Source of the DNA: Tubulanus polymorphus
Lineage: Eukaryota > Nemertea > Palaeonemertea > Tubulaniformes > Tubulanidae
Direction of reading: 5' to 3'
NCBI RefSeq assembly: GCF_964204645.1
Contig: NC_134028.1
Coordinates: forward strand, 24,402,153-24,466,152
Length of the DNA stretch: 64,000 nt
The notes beneath the pieces were generated by a model. The model made no database searches and was not told the origin of the DNA. It worked only from the letters and a program-made list of their open reading frames with translations. Made by a program: the position numbers and the translations under genes. Positions 46,446-63,426 of the stretch are shown here, one piece after another (position 1 is the stretch's first letter; each line of letters starts with the position of its first letter).

Positions 46446-48040
46446 CAATTGAAAAGTGCGTTCGTCGCAATTATCGCCAACATAAAGGCGGAATAGTTAC
46501 GTGTTAATAACTTCATAATGAAAATACAAGAACAAAATGGTACAAACATCCGTCAACCATTGTGTAGACATAACTTAATAATTTCATCGAAAGATTTTAT
46601 CACGTTTTAGTCAGATTATTTAGTATTATTTGTCCTAACACACCGTATTCATATTCCCAACACAATTACATATACCGGGTATACGCGCAAATCACCTACA
46701 ATTTCGATGAGTCGTTTATGGTGATCCGCTTGTTTTGGCGACGTAGATAGTAACAACCCGCTACAATATGACTGATATTATGTTAGTGTGTATCTTGTAG
46801 TAGTTGAAGTTAAAGCCGATTTTTCTGTTTTCCGACGGCCGCTTACATCCACTCTGCGTTCGTGTTTTAAACAGGAAAAGATGCTCTACTAATAATGCGC
46901 AGAATCTAATTGCTAACTGCTATTCACATGAAATATTGTTATAATCAACGCTTTAAATCGAATACGAAAACGTTACGTGTTAAAAATGGCAAAAAGTCTC
47001 TATTTTGAAATTACTGATGTGAAATGTATTTTACTACGTGTTCGATTCGATTTGATTTGATATCGAGTGCCGTCCATTTTACTGCTGACTACAATATAAA
47101 TTTCTGTGGTGATAACTGACTGAAATAAAGTAAAAACAAAGAAGAGAATTTGAAATCTAGTATATTTTTAATTTCTAATATACGCGCGTCCAAAATAATA
47201 TTGTACTCGTCCCAGGTTGATCCGTCCGAAAATGGTGATATATTTTTCAACCGGGAATGTCGTTAATTGATATCGATATATGAGAATATTTATGTATACT
47301 TATCCGTTATAAATTACATGTGATAAGAGTAATAAAGGTAAAAACATTAGTGATCGTAATGTATTTTCTAGTTCTATCTATGTGATTGCATCGAGGTTTG
47401 ATTCCAGCCAAAATCAGAGAGCCTGTGAATACTGTAGTGTCGGACGAATCAGAGACTGTCGTCGTGGCACTTTCTGCTTGAATCGATCATCATTTTAGGA
47501 GTGCACGATCTGTGAGATAGTGTTTAGGTCGAAGCGGTGAATTAACCTTCCATGGACCATTATGCGCATTCCATAGATTGACCAAACAGGTCGGGATTCG
47601 ACAATTCTTGTACACACCAGTTTGGCGCGTACGACAAAAGGTCACATTTTTGTTACGCCATGCCGGCTCTTAGGGGATAACCTGTACACGAGAACTTGAC
47701 AATGAAACGACTCGGGTACGCGTAATCGTGATTTTTTTCTAGCTTTTGAATGGTCTTGGATGTAAGATTGATCGTACAACTGGCCACAGATCTTCACTGA
47801 CATCTCTTTCCCAGAAAAAAACACCCACTAAACTAAAAGCCCCAAATATTTTCAGCTTTGAGGATGTTAGAATCCAAAACCGAGACGTTTAATGTCGACA
47901 GAATCTGCGATGAAACAGGTTCGGGTTAGATAGTACATTGAATGAAAGAGTTTTATCTTTGCCCTGAGATCACGAACCTATAGCCTGTATTTAAGCTTAT
48001 CCCGAAGCGCAGCTGGTGCTGCTACTGGTATATTCTTAGC
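46446..48040. other. Polycystin 3' UTR and intergenic sequence
   Basis: The first part is AT-rich 3' UTR, with AATAAA at 47124-47129 and at 47331-47336. From about 47400 to 48040 I see no gene, repeat or RNA that I can support. Confidence 0.5.
47331..47336 (+). terminator. Polyadenylation signal of the polycystin gene
   Basis: AATAAA about 890 bp after the stop codon, followed by AAAACATT-rich sequence. An earlier AATAAA at 47124-47129 could be used instead or as well. Confidence 0.45.
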
Positions 48041-48047
48041 GAGTGAC

Positions 48048-48260
48048 TATAAATAATGAGCTCACCGTCTTAAGCGTGTATATACGGGCGGATAAGTTAG
48101 GGATAAGACGGTGAAGCGGCAGCTGACGGTAGTGAGTTTCTATCGCGGCGCCGATGGTGGCTCGATTCTCCTCACCAGCCGACAGAATGAACGAATACTG
48201 TAAGCAGCCAACATCGATCGTCGACCGATGAAAACCGTCGGAAAACGAACAGAAATTCAG
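48048..48260 (+). promoter_or_regulatory. Candidate promoter and non-coding first exon of the ASB gene
   Basis: TATAAAT at 48048-48054 is followed by more GC-balanced sequence that ends in AATTCAG|GTAAGA at 48260, a strong donor. The nearest plus-strand acceptor leading to a gene is TTTACAG at 54516, six bases before the ASB start codon. Joining them would make a 6.3-kb 5' UTR intron. This pairing is inference from splice signals alone. Confidence 0.3.
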
Positions 48261-48877
48261 GTAAGAAAACATCGATCAATGAGAGAAACATCGCCTGCTG
48301 GTTTAGAGAGACCGATGTTTATGGTGTAATTACACTAACGGTGTATGAAATACAGCACTCTTTTATGATCACTTTAGTGGTTGATGAACGATTATAATGG
48401 AATTGCGACGTTGAGAAAATCAATTCAATTCCATCTCAAATTAGCCTCGACATTTTTGATAAAAGAGGTTGAGAAAAAGAGAAATTATAATGAGAAAATT
48501 GAAAGGGTTTTATCGAGTATTTGAATGTAGTGTTGTGGATCGGTCGAACAGTGCACACGTGTTGATGCTCAGTCGATGTTACGGATTGCGTTGGTTCCCT
48601 ATTCGTTTTCCTATATTTTCTTGTGTGGGAACATTTCAGACAACGGATGGGGGTAGACTAGTACACGAACATAACATGTACATGTATTTATTAGACGCAG
48701 ATTTGTCGGAGAGGGACAGAGATTAGGATGTTCTGTGTGGACTGTGTAAAAGATAATGAACAACAATAAACGAAAATGAAATCATGCACAGCCAACACTA
48801 GATAGCTCAATTGTTTTATAAAGCACTCAAATGAGGGCTACTGGCAATGGGGATTAATTGCCAGCGAAGAATCTTCA

Positions 48878-48945
48878 ACCCGTTGCCACCAGGGTTCGAA
48901 CCCATAAACCCTTCAATGACGAGGCTATAAGCGACCGGCGGCCAC
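48878..48945 (-). other. tRNA-like sequence (minus strand)
   Basis: Read on the minus strand it has an A-box-like GTGGCCGCCGGTCG, a middle CTCGTCATTGAAGGG, and TATGGGTTCGAACCCTGG. The last is a T-arm with a 3-4 bp stem around TTCGAA. Acceptor ends do not pair convincingly, so it looks like a tRNA pseudogene or SINE head, not a functional tRNA. A perfect 8-bp inverted repeat (CTGGCAAT/ATTGCCAG) lies just beside it at 48841-48863. Confidence 0.35.
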
Positions 48946-49844
48946 TGCACATCTTATTGCATATTGTGACTCTAAATCTATAAGGTGTGTTAGATTTTAA
49001 TCGGAGATATAACCAGAATGAGCTTAGTTTTTTTTAGATTGGCTATAGGACCACTATGCGTAGGCTGGTCTTAAGTTGTTAGATTGGTAACAGGTACAAA
49101 AAGGACTTAAACAGGTCTTGAATCTCAGCTATGACTATGTAACTTCCCAGACCCGAGAGGTTTTTCAAATTATAAGTTATCCATATGAAAACTCACTAAT
49201 TTCAAACTAAGACAGATGTTATTTGGCGAAAGCGTTGTTGATTAAAACGGTTTATTCTTCTCTTCATTTGATCGTACAGACTCGGCAGCCGCAATCATTA
49301 ATCTCGCGCCTCTACCACCTGCGAGTCCTGTCTGCTTCAAAACTAGTTTTTGTCGGTTTGAATTTAAAAGAGAACGCATACACACCTATCTAAAAAGCTG
49401 CGCTGAAAAGTCTCGCAATAACGTTATCGAGAAGAAGATATTTCCAGCACGTTTTTTCGCACCTTCGTCGGATGAATAATCATTATCGTAAACCATCCTG
49501 AAATTAGTCTGGTTTCAGCGCTAATTAATGGCTAGCAATACAAATTCTATACAGGTATATGTTTTCCAGGTAAACAATCGTTCACACGTTATGCGTATAC
49601 ATAAATGTTTAAAGCTCGGTCATCATCAAACGATCCCGTGCAACACGAGTCAGCGTCACGTAAATATTGTCTATGTACTCTATGGAGGCTGTTTTCGAGT
49701 CTTACGAATAATTTACGAACGCGAAGAAATAAAGGAATTCTGCAGCTATACGTAGATTAGATTATCGCGTGCACATTAGTGCGTTACGTAAGACCGCCCA
49801 AACCCATCTTTGCATTTTTACGCAACAAAAATGTTTTCGATGCG

Positions 49845-50420
49845 CATTATTTAAGGGAAAGTTACTACGTCATCAATATTGGTGTTCCAAAATAAGAGTT
49901 ACAATTTTGTATATTAGGGTTTATTTCTGAATTGATTTAATTTCTTGATTCTTATTTTCTATTCTATCTGATGAGTCTTTATGCCTTTTTGTTAATAAGA
50001 TTTGATTTTAATGGATATTAGGTTGTCTATGAGTGGATGTGCACTTCGTCATCAGTTTGCGGATAGACGGGTTGCCGGTCAATTCAATTCAATTGTCGAC
50101 AGTGGCCAACCAGAGTTGAATGTCAGACCAGTGTTAACAGTTGTACATCTTTCAGTACGCCTAATGAGTTCTTATAGCGTTGCTAGAAATATACATTCTC
50201 TTTTTCTCAAGAGCTTTTCATCTTTGGCTGAAATTTTTGTGGGATTTTTTACATATCAACAGTGTGACGTACAGCACCGCGGGCACAGTTGAGTCCTGGT
50301 ATCATATTCGTTTAAGCCCTGTTTTTGTGTTATTCATTGACGACAATTATTACTCATTAAATATGTTATTTTTCTAGGAGTCAATAAATTCTCAAGTTAG
50401 TTTTCTTGTTTCTTTATGCA
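49845..50420 (+). repeat. Dispersed repeat family A, copy 4 (longest)
   Basis: Starts with GCATTATTTAAGGGAAAG and CGTCATCAATATTGGTGTTC, as in copy 1, and continues with CTTCGTCATCAG, ACGGGTTGCCGGTCAATTC and, about 250 bp further on, GTTATTTTTCTAGGAGTCA and CAAGTTAGTTTTCTTGTTT. The extra 250 bp between the last two blocks is unique to this copy, pointing to an insertion here or deletions in the others. Confidence 0.65.
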
Positions 50421-53400
50421 TTTCTAGTTCGAAAATCGTTCGACAAATCTACGCCCACATAATCGGCTGGCTTCGGAAAGAATGTTCCGCTATATCGGTT
50501 TCGAATTATTTCTTTCACGTGTTCGCGTTAGCTGTTTTAGTTTAAAAAATGTATACGAATAGAACGTGCTTGTTCTCAAATATTCAGCAAATCCGAGACA
50601 CGTGCGTAACACTGTCTCTAAAAACTGGAAAACACTTGAAATATTTGAAACTATTTTCAGATTTGCCTGAAAAATGTCTTATTTATCCCATCCTATGTTT
50701 ATCATCGCGATGCAAAGACGTTCTAAATATCAAAGCGAAAATCGTGTTGCCCAAGTCTCGGCAAATGTAAATACATTATCTCGAATGAATAAATATCATC
50801 AAATATTTACGGTTTTATTTTCAGTAATTTCTATTCTTGTAGTCTAGATTTCCAAGAGCAAGGGACGTGATGAATAAATGCTTTGTTTTCTATCTTAATA
50901 GGGTGGGATTTACCATTTTTAACATCAATATTCATTTATTTATCTCGTAAGTTTTTTTCCAAAGTAAAGGTTATTTCCAACTCCATACCTGCAGCATAAA
51001 CTCTCAGATTCGGTAATCTTATACGCAGAAACGCAGCGGCCACATTTTCATAATACGAGAAAAAAAATCTATTTTGGGTGAGCTCTCATTCGATATATAC
51101 GTATATTGTGCGTTGTACAAATATTTCTTAACGGCGAGACAAAAAGAAAATATATATATATACATCAACGTTCATTACGGACGGAAATAAATTACGATAA
51201 ATCTGCGAATACCAAGTAACTGATTGTAACAGCCTTTTTCCCATCTGATATATGCATAAACATATATAATGGCATGTATATATACATATAGATATGTGAT
51301 ATTCAATAGAGAAGGGTTTTTTTAAACATAGTTTATGATTCGCGCGCAAAAAGAGATATCTGCAGAAAAAATAAACCTCGCCATTAAATAGCTTACGTTA
51401 TGAACCGACACTGCCTTAAACAAATAATTTCTCGGTTACAAAAGAAACAGAAATAAAGAAAATAATGTGTTGGAAATGTTCGCAATATTATGTTTACATA
51501 ATAATTGCGGTGTATTGCTAAATGGTTTGGACTATAATCAGTTGGGACTCGGTCTTACGATCCTGCGTTGTACGATACTCGTCTTGCAAATTTTGATGTT
51601 CAAACTGGTGAATCTAAATTCTATTCTATAGTCATCCTCTATTCTTAGGCCTATATCGATATCCTAGGCTTAATTTATCACACTAGCTCCAGAAGCGCTA
51701 AGTTCCATCGGCGCGAATGTGGGAGTGAAGTTCAGATATTTCAAATTTTTCAAAAGTTTTCGTTAGAAAATACGTACGCATTTATATATTTGTGCTTATT
51801 TCGAGATGAAATTTAATGAAACAGGAAGTTGTAAGTGAGGCAATATTCGATGATGAGATACAAGCGTTAAATGTATTATAAAACGGGTTTATGGTGTGAG
51901 TAACTCGACAACCGCAGAAAAATCAAACATTTTCCTCGTTCGTCTGCGCGAACGTATTACAACAACTAATCAGAAAACGATCGAAGAACGAAAACCTTCG
52001 AGTCTCGTGGCGAATTCCAATCAGTGCAAATATTTACGACGAGTAAAACCAATGCAGCTGATCCAGTTTAAACATCGGCAGAACTAGATTGTTAGTGTAA
52101 TCATTCTCTCGTGTTTTGAGGCTGAAATGCTGAGGGCTACACGCGTACTTACGGTACGTATCAAAACCTTGGGTCAGTTGCGCAATCTTCACTTACTCGA
52201 GTAAAAGGTCTAATGATTGAAAGGTCTTAAGGTCAAAAGGTTTAGATTAGATTCAAAGGATGAGCTTAATCTGGTGTTTGATCTAAGCTATGACTGTCGG
52301 AGGCTAAAGCCCAAAATTTGTCTATAATCTGGAGTTGTTAGATTAGCTATAGCTATAATACTAAGTTGGTCTTAGGCTGGTCTTGTGTATCCGGCCTCAT
52401 GGCCTGTTTCAACCCAGGATGACTTATCAGACATCATGACACCATAATAATGAAACTTTAAGGAAGTAAGTAGCCTGTTAAATGGCAGCTGTCTTTTGAA
52501 ATACTGGATTTAGCTGATTCGATTTGCAACAGAAACATGTGAATCGTGTTTCAATATTGTATTCAACAGAACAATGAAAAATCATGATTGAAATAGTCCA
52601 AAATAACAAAATAACAAAGAAGAAACCGTGGAATATGAGTAACAATTTACCAAAAGCAACAAGGAAGGAAATGAACGAACGATCGAATTATAAGTATTTG
52701 TCAAATTGATGGATTTCCATTGACCGACTCGACGGTCACAGTTATCGTTGAAATATCTATACATTCACAGTTTCATCGTGTTACTCGAGTTTCCACACGA
52801 TGGGGTTTAGATTTACTAATGACATTTGCATTTCGCTGCCGCGCGCTCGCGTCACATTAAACGACTATCGATATTTGTCAAACGTAATAACAACATTAAT
52901 TCCGCTGGAAAGATAATCCCTCATCATCAAGAGCCGCCATAGTAACGTCGAACAGATGTCACGAGGCAACGATCCATTACTGCGGAAAATCCGATTCAAA
53001 CGCGGATGATAAATAAATATCTGCGCGAATATAGGCGAGGTCTGTGTGTAAAATGATGGCAGGTGCTTTGGACGTGGAAAGCATGAAGGAGCATTAGACT
53101 ATAACTGCAATGCCATAAATGTTGTGCAATAAATGTATATGATCGACAGTGATTACGAGGGTAATCTATCAAATACGCGCTGTGACAAAAAAAAGAAAGA
53201 GAATGCTTTCTTGCACGTCAGAGAGGTTGGCGTGGCGTTCGTTGCTATGATGTATCCGATGGATCTATATACGAAATAGCCTTCTTCATCGAATGGAGCC
53301 GACGGATTTCGTGTATCGTAGCTTAACACGCGGAGGAGAAGCTTCAGAGGACAGCGTTCAGACCGGCAATAGAACCGCGGTGTAATGATTCAAGCGAACT

Positions 53401-54521
53401 GGGGGCGAGGTTTTTGGAACCCGGTACGCGTCGAAAGGAACGAATCAAGACAAAATGTTTCGAATACTGATTCTGTGTAATGCATTGTAGGTTTCTTAAC
53501 ATCAGGTGCGTAAAATGTTACTCAGATTTCATTTTATACATTCGTTTCTCAACGCTGCAAACCACATTTTGAAATTGGTAGTTTACGTTAGTATTTGAAC
53601 AACCATTATAACAATGTACTAAATATGGTGGGTCTGAATCTTTCCATTGCTTTCATAATAAAACTTTGTTTGGAAGAAAAGCGATACATCGCATACAGAT
53701 CTATCATTTTGGTTTGATCTCCGGGCTGGACCAAACTAGAACGAATTAGTCATGGCTCTCGTAACCATGGTAACGTTTCTGATACCAAACGAACTAAGTA
53801 CAATGCATCGTTGAAGTCGTGAAGTCATTGTGTATTATGCAACTAATCGTATCTTTTTTTCCAAAATCTGGCCCAACTTGCGACAAATACCAGGGACGTC
53901 ACTACTCTCAATGTCTTCATGATATTGTGGGTTTATCGGAATCGTAGGTAGTAACTTATCTATGGAAACCAACATCTCTGTAGAGTCTTTTGCAAACTTC
54001 TGTCTGGTTAAATCTTACATCGCTTTATTCAATCGAGGTCTTAGGGTAAATGTGGGATGATGCCGTTGAAATACGCCGTCAATTCCAGACAAATGAAAAA
54101 TGTCCCTGCGGAATCGTAGATACAATGTGCTAGGCTGCATGCGATATGCGTTTGCGTGAATTCAACGCAAAATGAACTTTTCTTTCCGAAACAAAACATT
54201 TTCATAAGGTCAGCGTTGAAACAGACTTTTAAAAAGCCATAACATACTCTCAAGTTGCCGTTTTAATACCCATCATATGCGTCGAACATGTTGGTTCCTG
54301 GTAAGTTAACGTTCCCGAGATACATCCGTACTGAGCGAACCCCGTGAGAACGGAGGTCGTTTGTTTTTGTTTTTATCCCAAGACTGGCAGGATTATCAGA
54401 TAAGTTATGAAGTGAGAAGTAGGCGGTTTGTGGAAGATATTTTGTGCTATGAACATGTATAATGTTTAGAAGAAAAAGATGTCAAAATGTGCAGGTTTTT
54501 GTTTTTATCTTTACAGGACAG

Positions 54522-56708
54522 ATGACTACGGTGGAAGAAAAGTGTCATCTAGGCGCTCTGTACTATGCTGTACAGAGCGGTGACGTGGAATTGGTCGGTC
54601 ACCTGATGCACCGCGGTGTTGACGTCACCAAAAAACTGCGCCTCAACGAACCGAACGCGCTGTGGTGCGCAGTTGAACGCAATCTTCCCGACGTCGTCAG
54701 CCAATTGCTAGTCATGAACGACAACGCGCGACATTTCGGACTCTGCGGCGCGGAAGGCTCGAAATACTTAGAAAAAGCCGTCAGACACCGTTCGAAAAAA
54801 ATGGTTCTCACTTTGCTCGAATATTCCGTGAACACGAGCGTCGGCGTTAACTTCCACCCGGAACCGTCGAAAACGACCTTGACCGAAGAAGCGGAGATCT
54901 TAGATATTAGTTACAAGCGCGGCGTGCCGTTGAAAGTCGGCGAGTCGTTTCAGCACGTTTTGTCGAGGCAGAAATTCGAACTGGTCGATAAGGTTTTACA
55001 ATGGGGAATGCCTCTCGATTTCACGGAAAAGCGAATGCGAATATTACTATCGTCGTTGTGTAAAAGAAACATTCTCGCCGGTGTCGACAAACTGTTTTCG
55101 TTGCAATGTTTACAGAGCTGTTTCACCGAGTCGGTTCTCGCCGATGCTCTGCAGACGTCGCTGATATATGGCTGTAAAGGTCCCGTCCAGTATCTTACCA
55201 ACAAGGGCGCCATCCACGATAGCATTTCTGAATTCCACCTGGCCGCATTTTTCGGCGATATCGAAATTCTCGAAGAGGAACTGAACAGCGGCGTAACGAT
55301 CGATAAAATCCCCGACAACACGACTTTGATACATTTCGCGGTGATGGGCGGACAAATAGATTTTATTCGGAAGTTATCGTCGATGGGGTGCAGCATGGAC
55401 GCGTTGATTCTGCGACCGTACGCGAACCCGTGCGAGTATACATCCGACTCTCAGATTCACGGTCGAACGCCTTTACACATCGCCGCTAAGTATTTAGATA
55501 TCAACTTAGCGATTAAGTTGATCCCGTTTCTCGTGGGTCTAGGCGCCGATATTAATAGATTAGGGGAATGCGGCGAGACTCCGCTGCAGTTGGCCGTGTA
55601 TCGCGGCGAGGAACGACTGATGGACGCTATTTTAGCCGCTGGTGCTGATATAACCGCCGGCGGGGGCATACAGCTGCCTGAAGTCTTTCTCAAAGTTCAA
55701 GAAGTGAAGCCTAGATTTTTAGAAAAGCTCATCAATCTCGGCGTTCCGGTGAACGAAGTCATGAGTAAATCAGTAACGGCTTTGATGCAGTGTTGCGCCG
55801 AGAAGAACGTCGATTGTTTGCGGGTTTTGCTCCACCACGGAGCAGACGTAACATTCGAACTCAACCGACAATATCAACGATCCGCTTTAGCTTGCGCCTG
55901 CTTCAGTCGCTATACGTACCGACCAGCTGCAGACAATATCAGCTTCCAAATACAAGAAAAACAAATCAAAGTTTTGAAAACTCTTTTTGACTACATGGGT
56001 TTATCTAGCGACCTATTCGTCATGCAGTTGCGCCGCGATGCACTGGGCATGGCTTGTCGAAGTTACGCGCTTCGCTTGCTCAGATTTCTACTGGACACGT
56101 TACCGCGGCTGATCGTCGCCGATTGGGTCCGTAACGACCTGCTCGGAGCGCTAGAAGACATTCTGCCTAAATCATCGCATATCTACGAAACGGCGCGCAT
56201 TCTAGATCTCATCATCGAAAGCCTGGCTTTCATAGATATAGAAGACGACAAGGTGTCGATATCCGATAGATATTCGGCTTTCATATGCGCCGTTTTGTAC
56301 AGTTATAAAGACAATCCGTTTCTAATTTGTTACCTAACTCAGTCGCTTTGCGGCGTGATGACCACCGTACCGCCCGAACTAATCTACGAATACGTCGTGA
56401 ACGAAGATAGCGGCCATATTGCCGTTCTTAAACGATGCGGGTATAACATCCAAACGACAGTCGTCGACTGCGTCGCGGCGATCAGAAATGTTAACATTCT
56501 CAGTCGAGCTGACGCGGTCTTTTTCGAACGGGATCCGTTCTTGAAAGAAATGGCGTCGTTACTTCAGAACCCGGTATCGCTCATGGACCAATCACGTGTC
56601 GTTATACGGCGGTGTTTATCGCATAGAACGGTGAATATACGGCAAGCTGTTCGTCGCCTTCCTATTCCAAAAACGATGCAAGATTTATTGGTTTGTAATA
56701 TTCACTAA
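54522..56708 (+). CDS. Ankyrin-repeat and SOCS-box (ASB) protein, 728 residues
   Basis: A single coding exon starts at ATG 54522, directly after an acceptor (TTTACAG, exon from 54517); the open frame extends upstream only into the intron. Ankyrin-type helices occur throughout: LGALYYAVQSGDVELVGHLMHRGVD near residue 10, FHLAAFFGDIEILEEELNSGV near 240, HGRTPLHIAAKYLDINLAIKLI at about 312-335, GETPLQLAVYRGEERLMDAILAAGADI at about 350-378, and TALMQCCAEKNVDCLRVLLHHGADV near 420. The C-terminus (about 684-728) is a SOCS box: SLMDQSRVVIRRCLS, then IRQAVRRLPIPKTMQDLLV. SOCS boxes recruit Elongin B/C and Cullin-5, so the protein is a likely ubiquitin-ligase substrate adaptor. The target is unknown. 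The LPxPxxM/L-x-x-L end is canonical. Confidence 0.88.
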   Translation: MTTVEEKCHLGALYYAVQSGDVELVGHLMHRGVDVTKKLRLNEPNALWCAVERNLPDVVSQLLVMNDNARHFGLCGAEGSKYLEKAVRHRSKKMVLTLLEYSVNTSVGVNFHPEPSKTTLTEEAEILDISYKRGVPLKVGESFQHVLSRQKFELVDKVLQWGMPLDFTEKRMRILLSSLCKRNILAGVDKLFSLQCLQSCFTESVLADALQTSLIYGCKGPVQYLTNKGAIHDSISEFHLAAFFGDIEILEEELNSGVTIDKIPDNTTLIHFAVMGGQIDFIRKLSSMGCSMDALILRPYANPCEYTSDSQIHGRTPLHIAAKYLDINLAIKLIPFLVGLGADINRLGECGETPLQLAVYRGEERLMDAILAAGADITAGGGIQLPEVFLKVQEVKPRFLEKLINLGVPVNEVMSKSVTALMQCCAEKNVDCLRVLLHHGADVTFELNRQYQRSALACACFSRYTYRPAADNISFQIQEKQIKVLKTLFDYMGLSSDLFVMQLRRDALGMACRSYALRLLRFLLDTLPRLIVADWVRNDLLGALEDILPKSSHIYETARILDLIIESLAFIDIEDDKVSISDRYSAFICAVLYSYKDNPFLICYLTQSLCGVMTTVPPELIYEYVVNEDSGHIAVLKRCGYNIQTTVVDCVAAIRNVNILSRADAVFFERDPFLKEMASLLQNPVSLMDQSRVVIRRCLSHRTVNIRQAVRRLPIPKTMQDLLVCNIH

Positions 56709-57182
56709 TCGCGATGTTTTTGCCCATCCCGGATTCTATACTTTACACGAACAAAAAAACCCATTATTCTTACGAAATGCAAAGAAAAAATTGAACGATG
56801 ATCTAGCCGAAAAAGAATTTACCAACATTTCGGTTTTAGTCTCGACTGTTTCAAATTAACTTTTCCTACTTTTGATGGATTTCACTCAAAGCCTATCCCT
56901 CGTACATGTGTGTACTTACACCGGCGCCGGTGATTGAAAAAAAAGGTGCTAATCATCTGTCATTGGCTTATTGTGTATGGTTATGTTAATTTATGTTAAT
57001 TCATAAAATATGAAGCTTTATACGAATTTACAATACATTAGACTCAACTTTTTTCGGTAACAAGGAAAATGTAAGTGTAAAAATCCACAGCGACATTGGC
57101 ACCGATCAAGGAGGAATCTATTGTACAATACAAGCCACTACAATTTCAGAATGCATATTTGTATACCAAAAGAGTGGTGAGC

Positions 57183-57188
57183 AATAAA
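57183..57188 (+). terminator. Polyadenylation signal of the ASB gene
   Basis: AATAAA about 475 bp past the stop codon, the first canonical signal on this strand after the gene. Confidence 0.4.
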
Positions 57189-57199
57189 TATGTTTCTTC

Positions 57200-58263
57200 A
57201 GATTTCCTTCTAGCAGTTAATTAGTTTTCGTCCACTTATCTGACGGTTCCCGCATGCGTCCAAGGCCCGGATTCGGCGCAGTTTACCGTTGTTTCCGGGT
57301 ACGCGATCATTCATTGATATCCAGGATAGGCAGTGCTTCAAAGATATTCTAAGCGGAGGTGTTGTCAGATTGGATTATTTAAGACGTACATTGAACTTAA
57401 TTTCTCCGGAATATTTGTATACATGTGTAATAAGGAGGTCGATTCAAATACTAGCCTAATTTACACCGTCAAGTGCTGCCCTTACAAATATCACTAGCGG
57501 CTAAATAAGGAACTAAAATTATTGCAAAATATTCTTACTGTGGCATACGAGTAATAAGTTAGTTCATCTATTCACCGCCAACGTTATGTATAGGGGCAGC
57601 ACTGGACGGTTAAGATACCTCACATAGCGATATTCGAACCCGTGGCAAGCGAGTAATTCAAAATATCTAAGATTCAATATTTAATGAAGATCAGAATATC
57701 TATTTCATCCGCACTATACAGAGGTTGCATCTAGGGTTATTTTCTGGAGTTGGCCCTTGCTTTCCCATTTCGGTTGCCTTTCGCCAGATATCGTTTTTGC
57801 ATTGATTATCTTGTAAAGACTGTGGTGTCACGCCACGTTCGTTACCCGATATGATAAAAAGTCAATAAACTGACTAAAAACTCGAAAATATATCGTAAAT
57901 AGAATGCATATATTTGTATATCTTAATAAATTACTTTTTAAAATAACGATGTACAAGATATTAAGATTTACCACCAACGTCATTAACGAGATCCGTTTTT
58001 TCTTTATAAAGAAATAAATAGTGCACAACTGAAGAAATAATTGAACAAAATATATATACATTTAGCAAATAGCGACCATCAGTGCAATAGGAAATATAAT
58101 TCATATACATATAAATACGTATGTATAAGCTGGATGACGTTTTTGTATTTTTTTGCGCAGTGGGTCACACTAGAAAACGAGAAAAACATTTGCGCCGATA
58201 ATTGTATCAAATTATCTCGAAACCTCGAATGTTTTCCATTTCTCGTTTTCGTAGTGTGATTTT
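57200..58263. other. Convergent intergenic region between ASB and WDR13
   Basis: AT-rich DNA between two genes that converge. No coding exon or repeat was recognised. The WDR13 3' UTR must extend leftward into it, but no canonical minus-strand AATAAA stood out close to the stop codon. Confidence 0.4.
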
Positions 58264-62880
<4,617 letters not shown>

Positions 62881-63426
62881 TTTCCATAATTAGCGACTGA
62901 GCTCGCGTGCCAGTGGAAGCGTCCTCGCATGCCGCGGGGGTTTGTTTTTTCAGTTCGTCGGAGTTCACTGAGTTTAGATGAGTCCATTTTCAAGTTTTCG
63001 AGTTAACTCTCGAGTCAAATATTAATCAACTGTACGGTAGCAAAAGAATCCAAAATTAACACTCGATTTAGCAAAAAAACGGATGCTTCATTCCAATCCG
63101 CGGTCCACAGTATAGTTTCGTAAGATTAATTTGGAAGTTGCGCAGTTCAATCTTTTTTCCTATATTTATTTCTGTTCACGAGATAATACTCTGTCGTCCA
63201 GTGACACGGGCGGAATTTAACTTCAGTATTTTACATTTCAACGTGAAATAACGATTAGACAGCTTTTGAGACTAAATATTCAAATTGTGCTGTAAAATGA
63301 ATTCGCAGCATTAACCATATAATAACAATGATACATCGTAGCAGTTTTGACCCTGATTGAAGTATTTTACGACGTGTAAAACTATTCGTTTAAAGGTGCG
63401 AAATAAAAAAGTCTATTTATTTCTGA
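62881..63426. other. WDR13 5' flank and GPCR 3' flank
   Basis: Intergenic sequence between two minus-strand genes. The first 100 bp before the WDR13 start are less AT-rich (GCATGCCGCGGGGG near 62928-62941) and probably hold its TATA-less promoter and leader. The remainder is AT-rich 3' flank of the GPCR gene. No other feature seen. Confidence 0.4.

Larger units (their letters stand above)
48261..54516. other. Non-coding region, probable ASB 5' intron
   Basis: No exon was recognised on either strand. It contains a tRNA-like fossil (48878-48945), palindromic-element fragments near 49005-49140 and 52190-52400, family A copy 4 (49845-50420) and a TA-rich run near 51148-51165. The remainder is AT-rich sequence with short, unsupported open frames. 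Confidence 0.5.
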
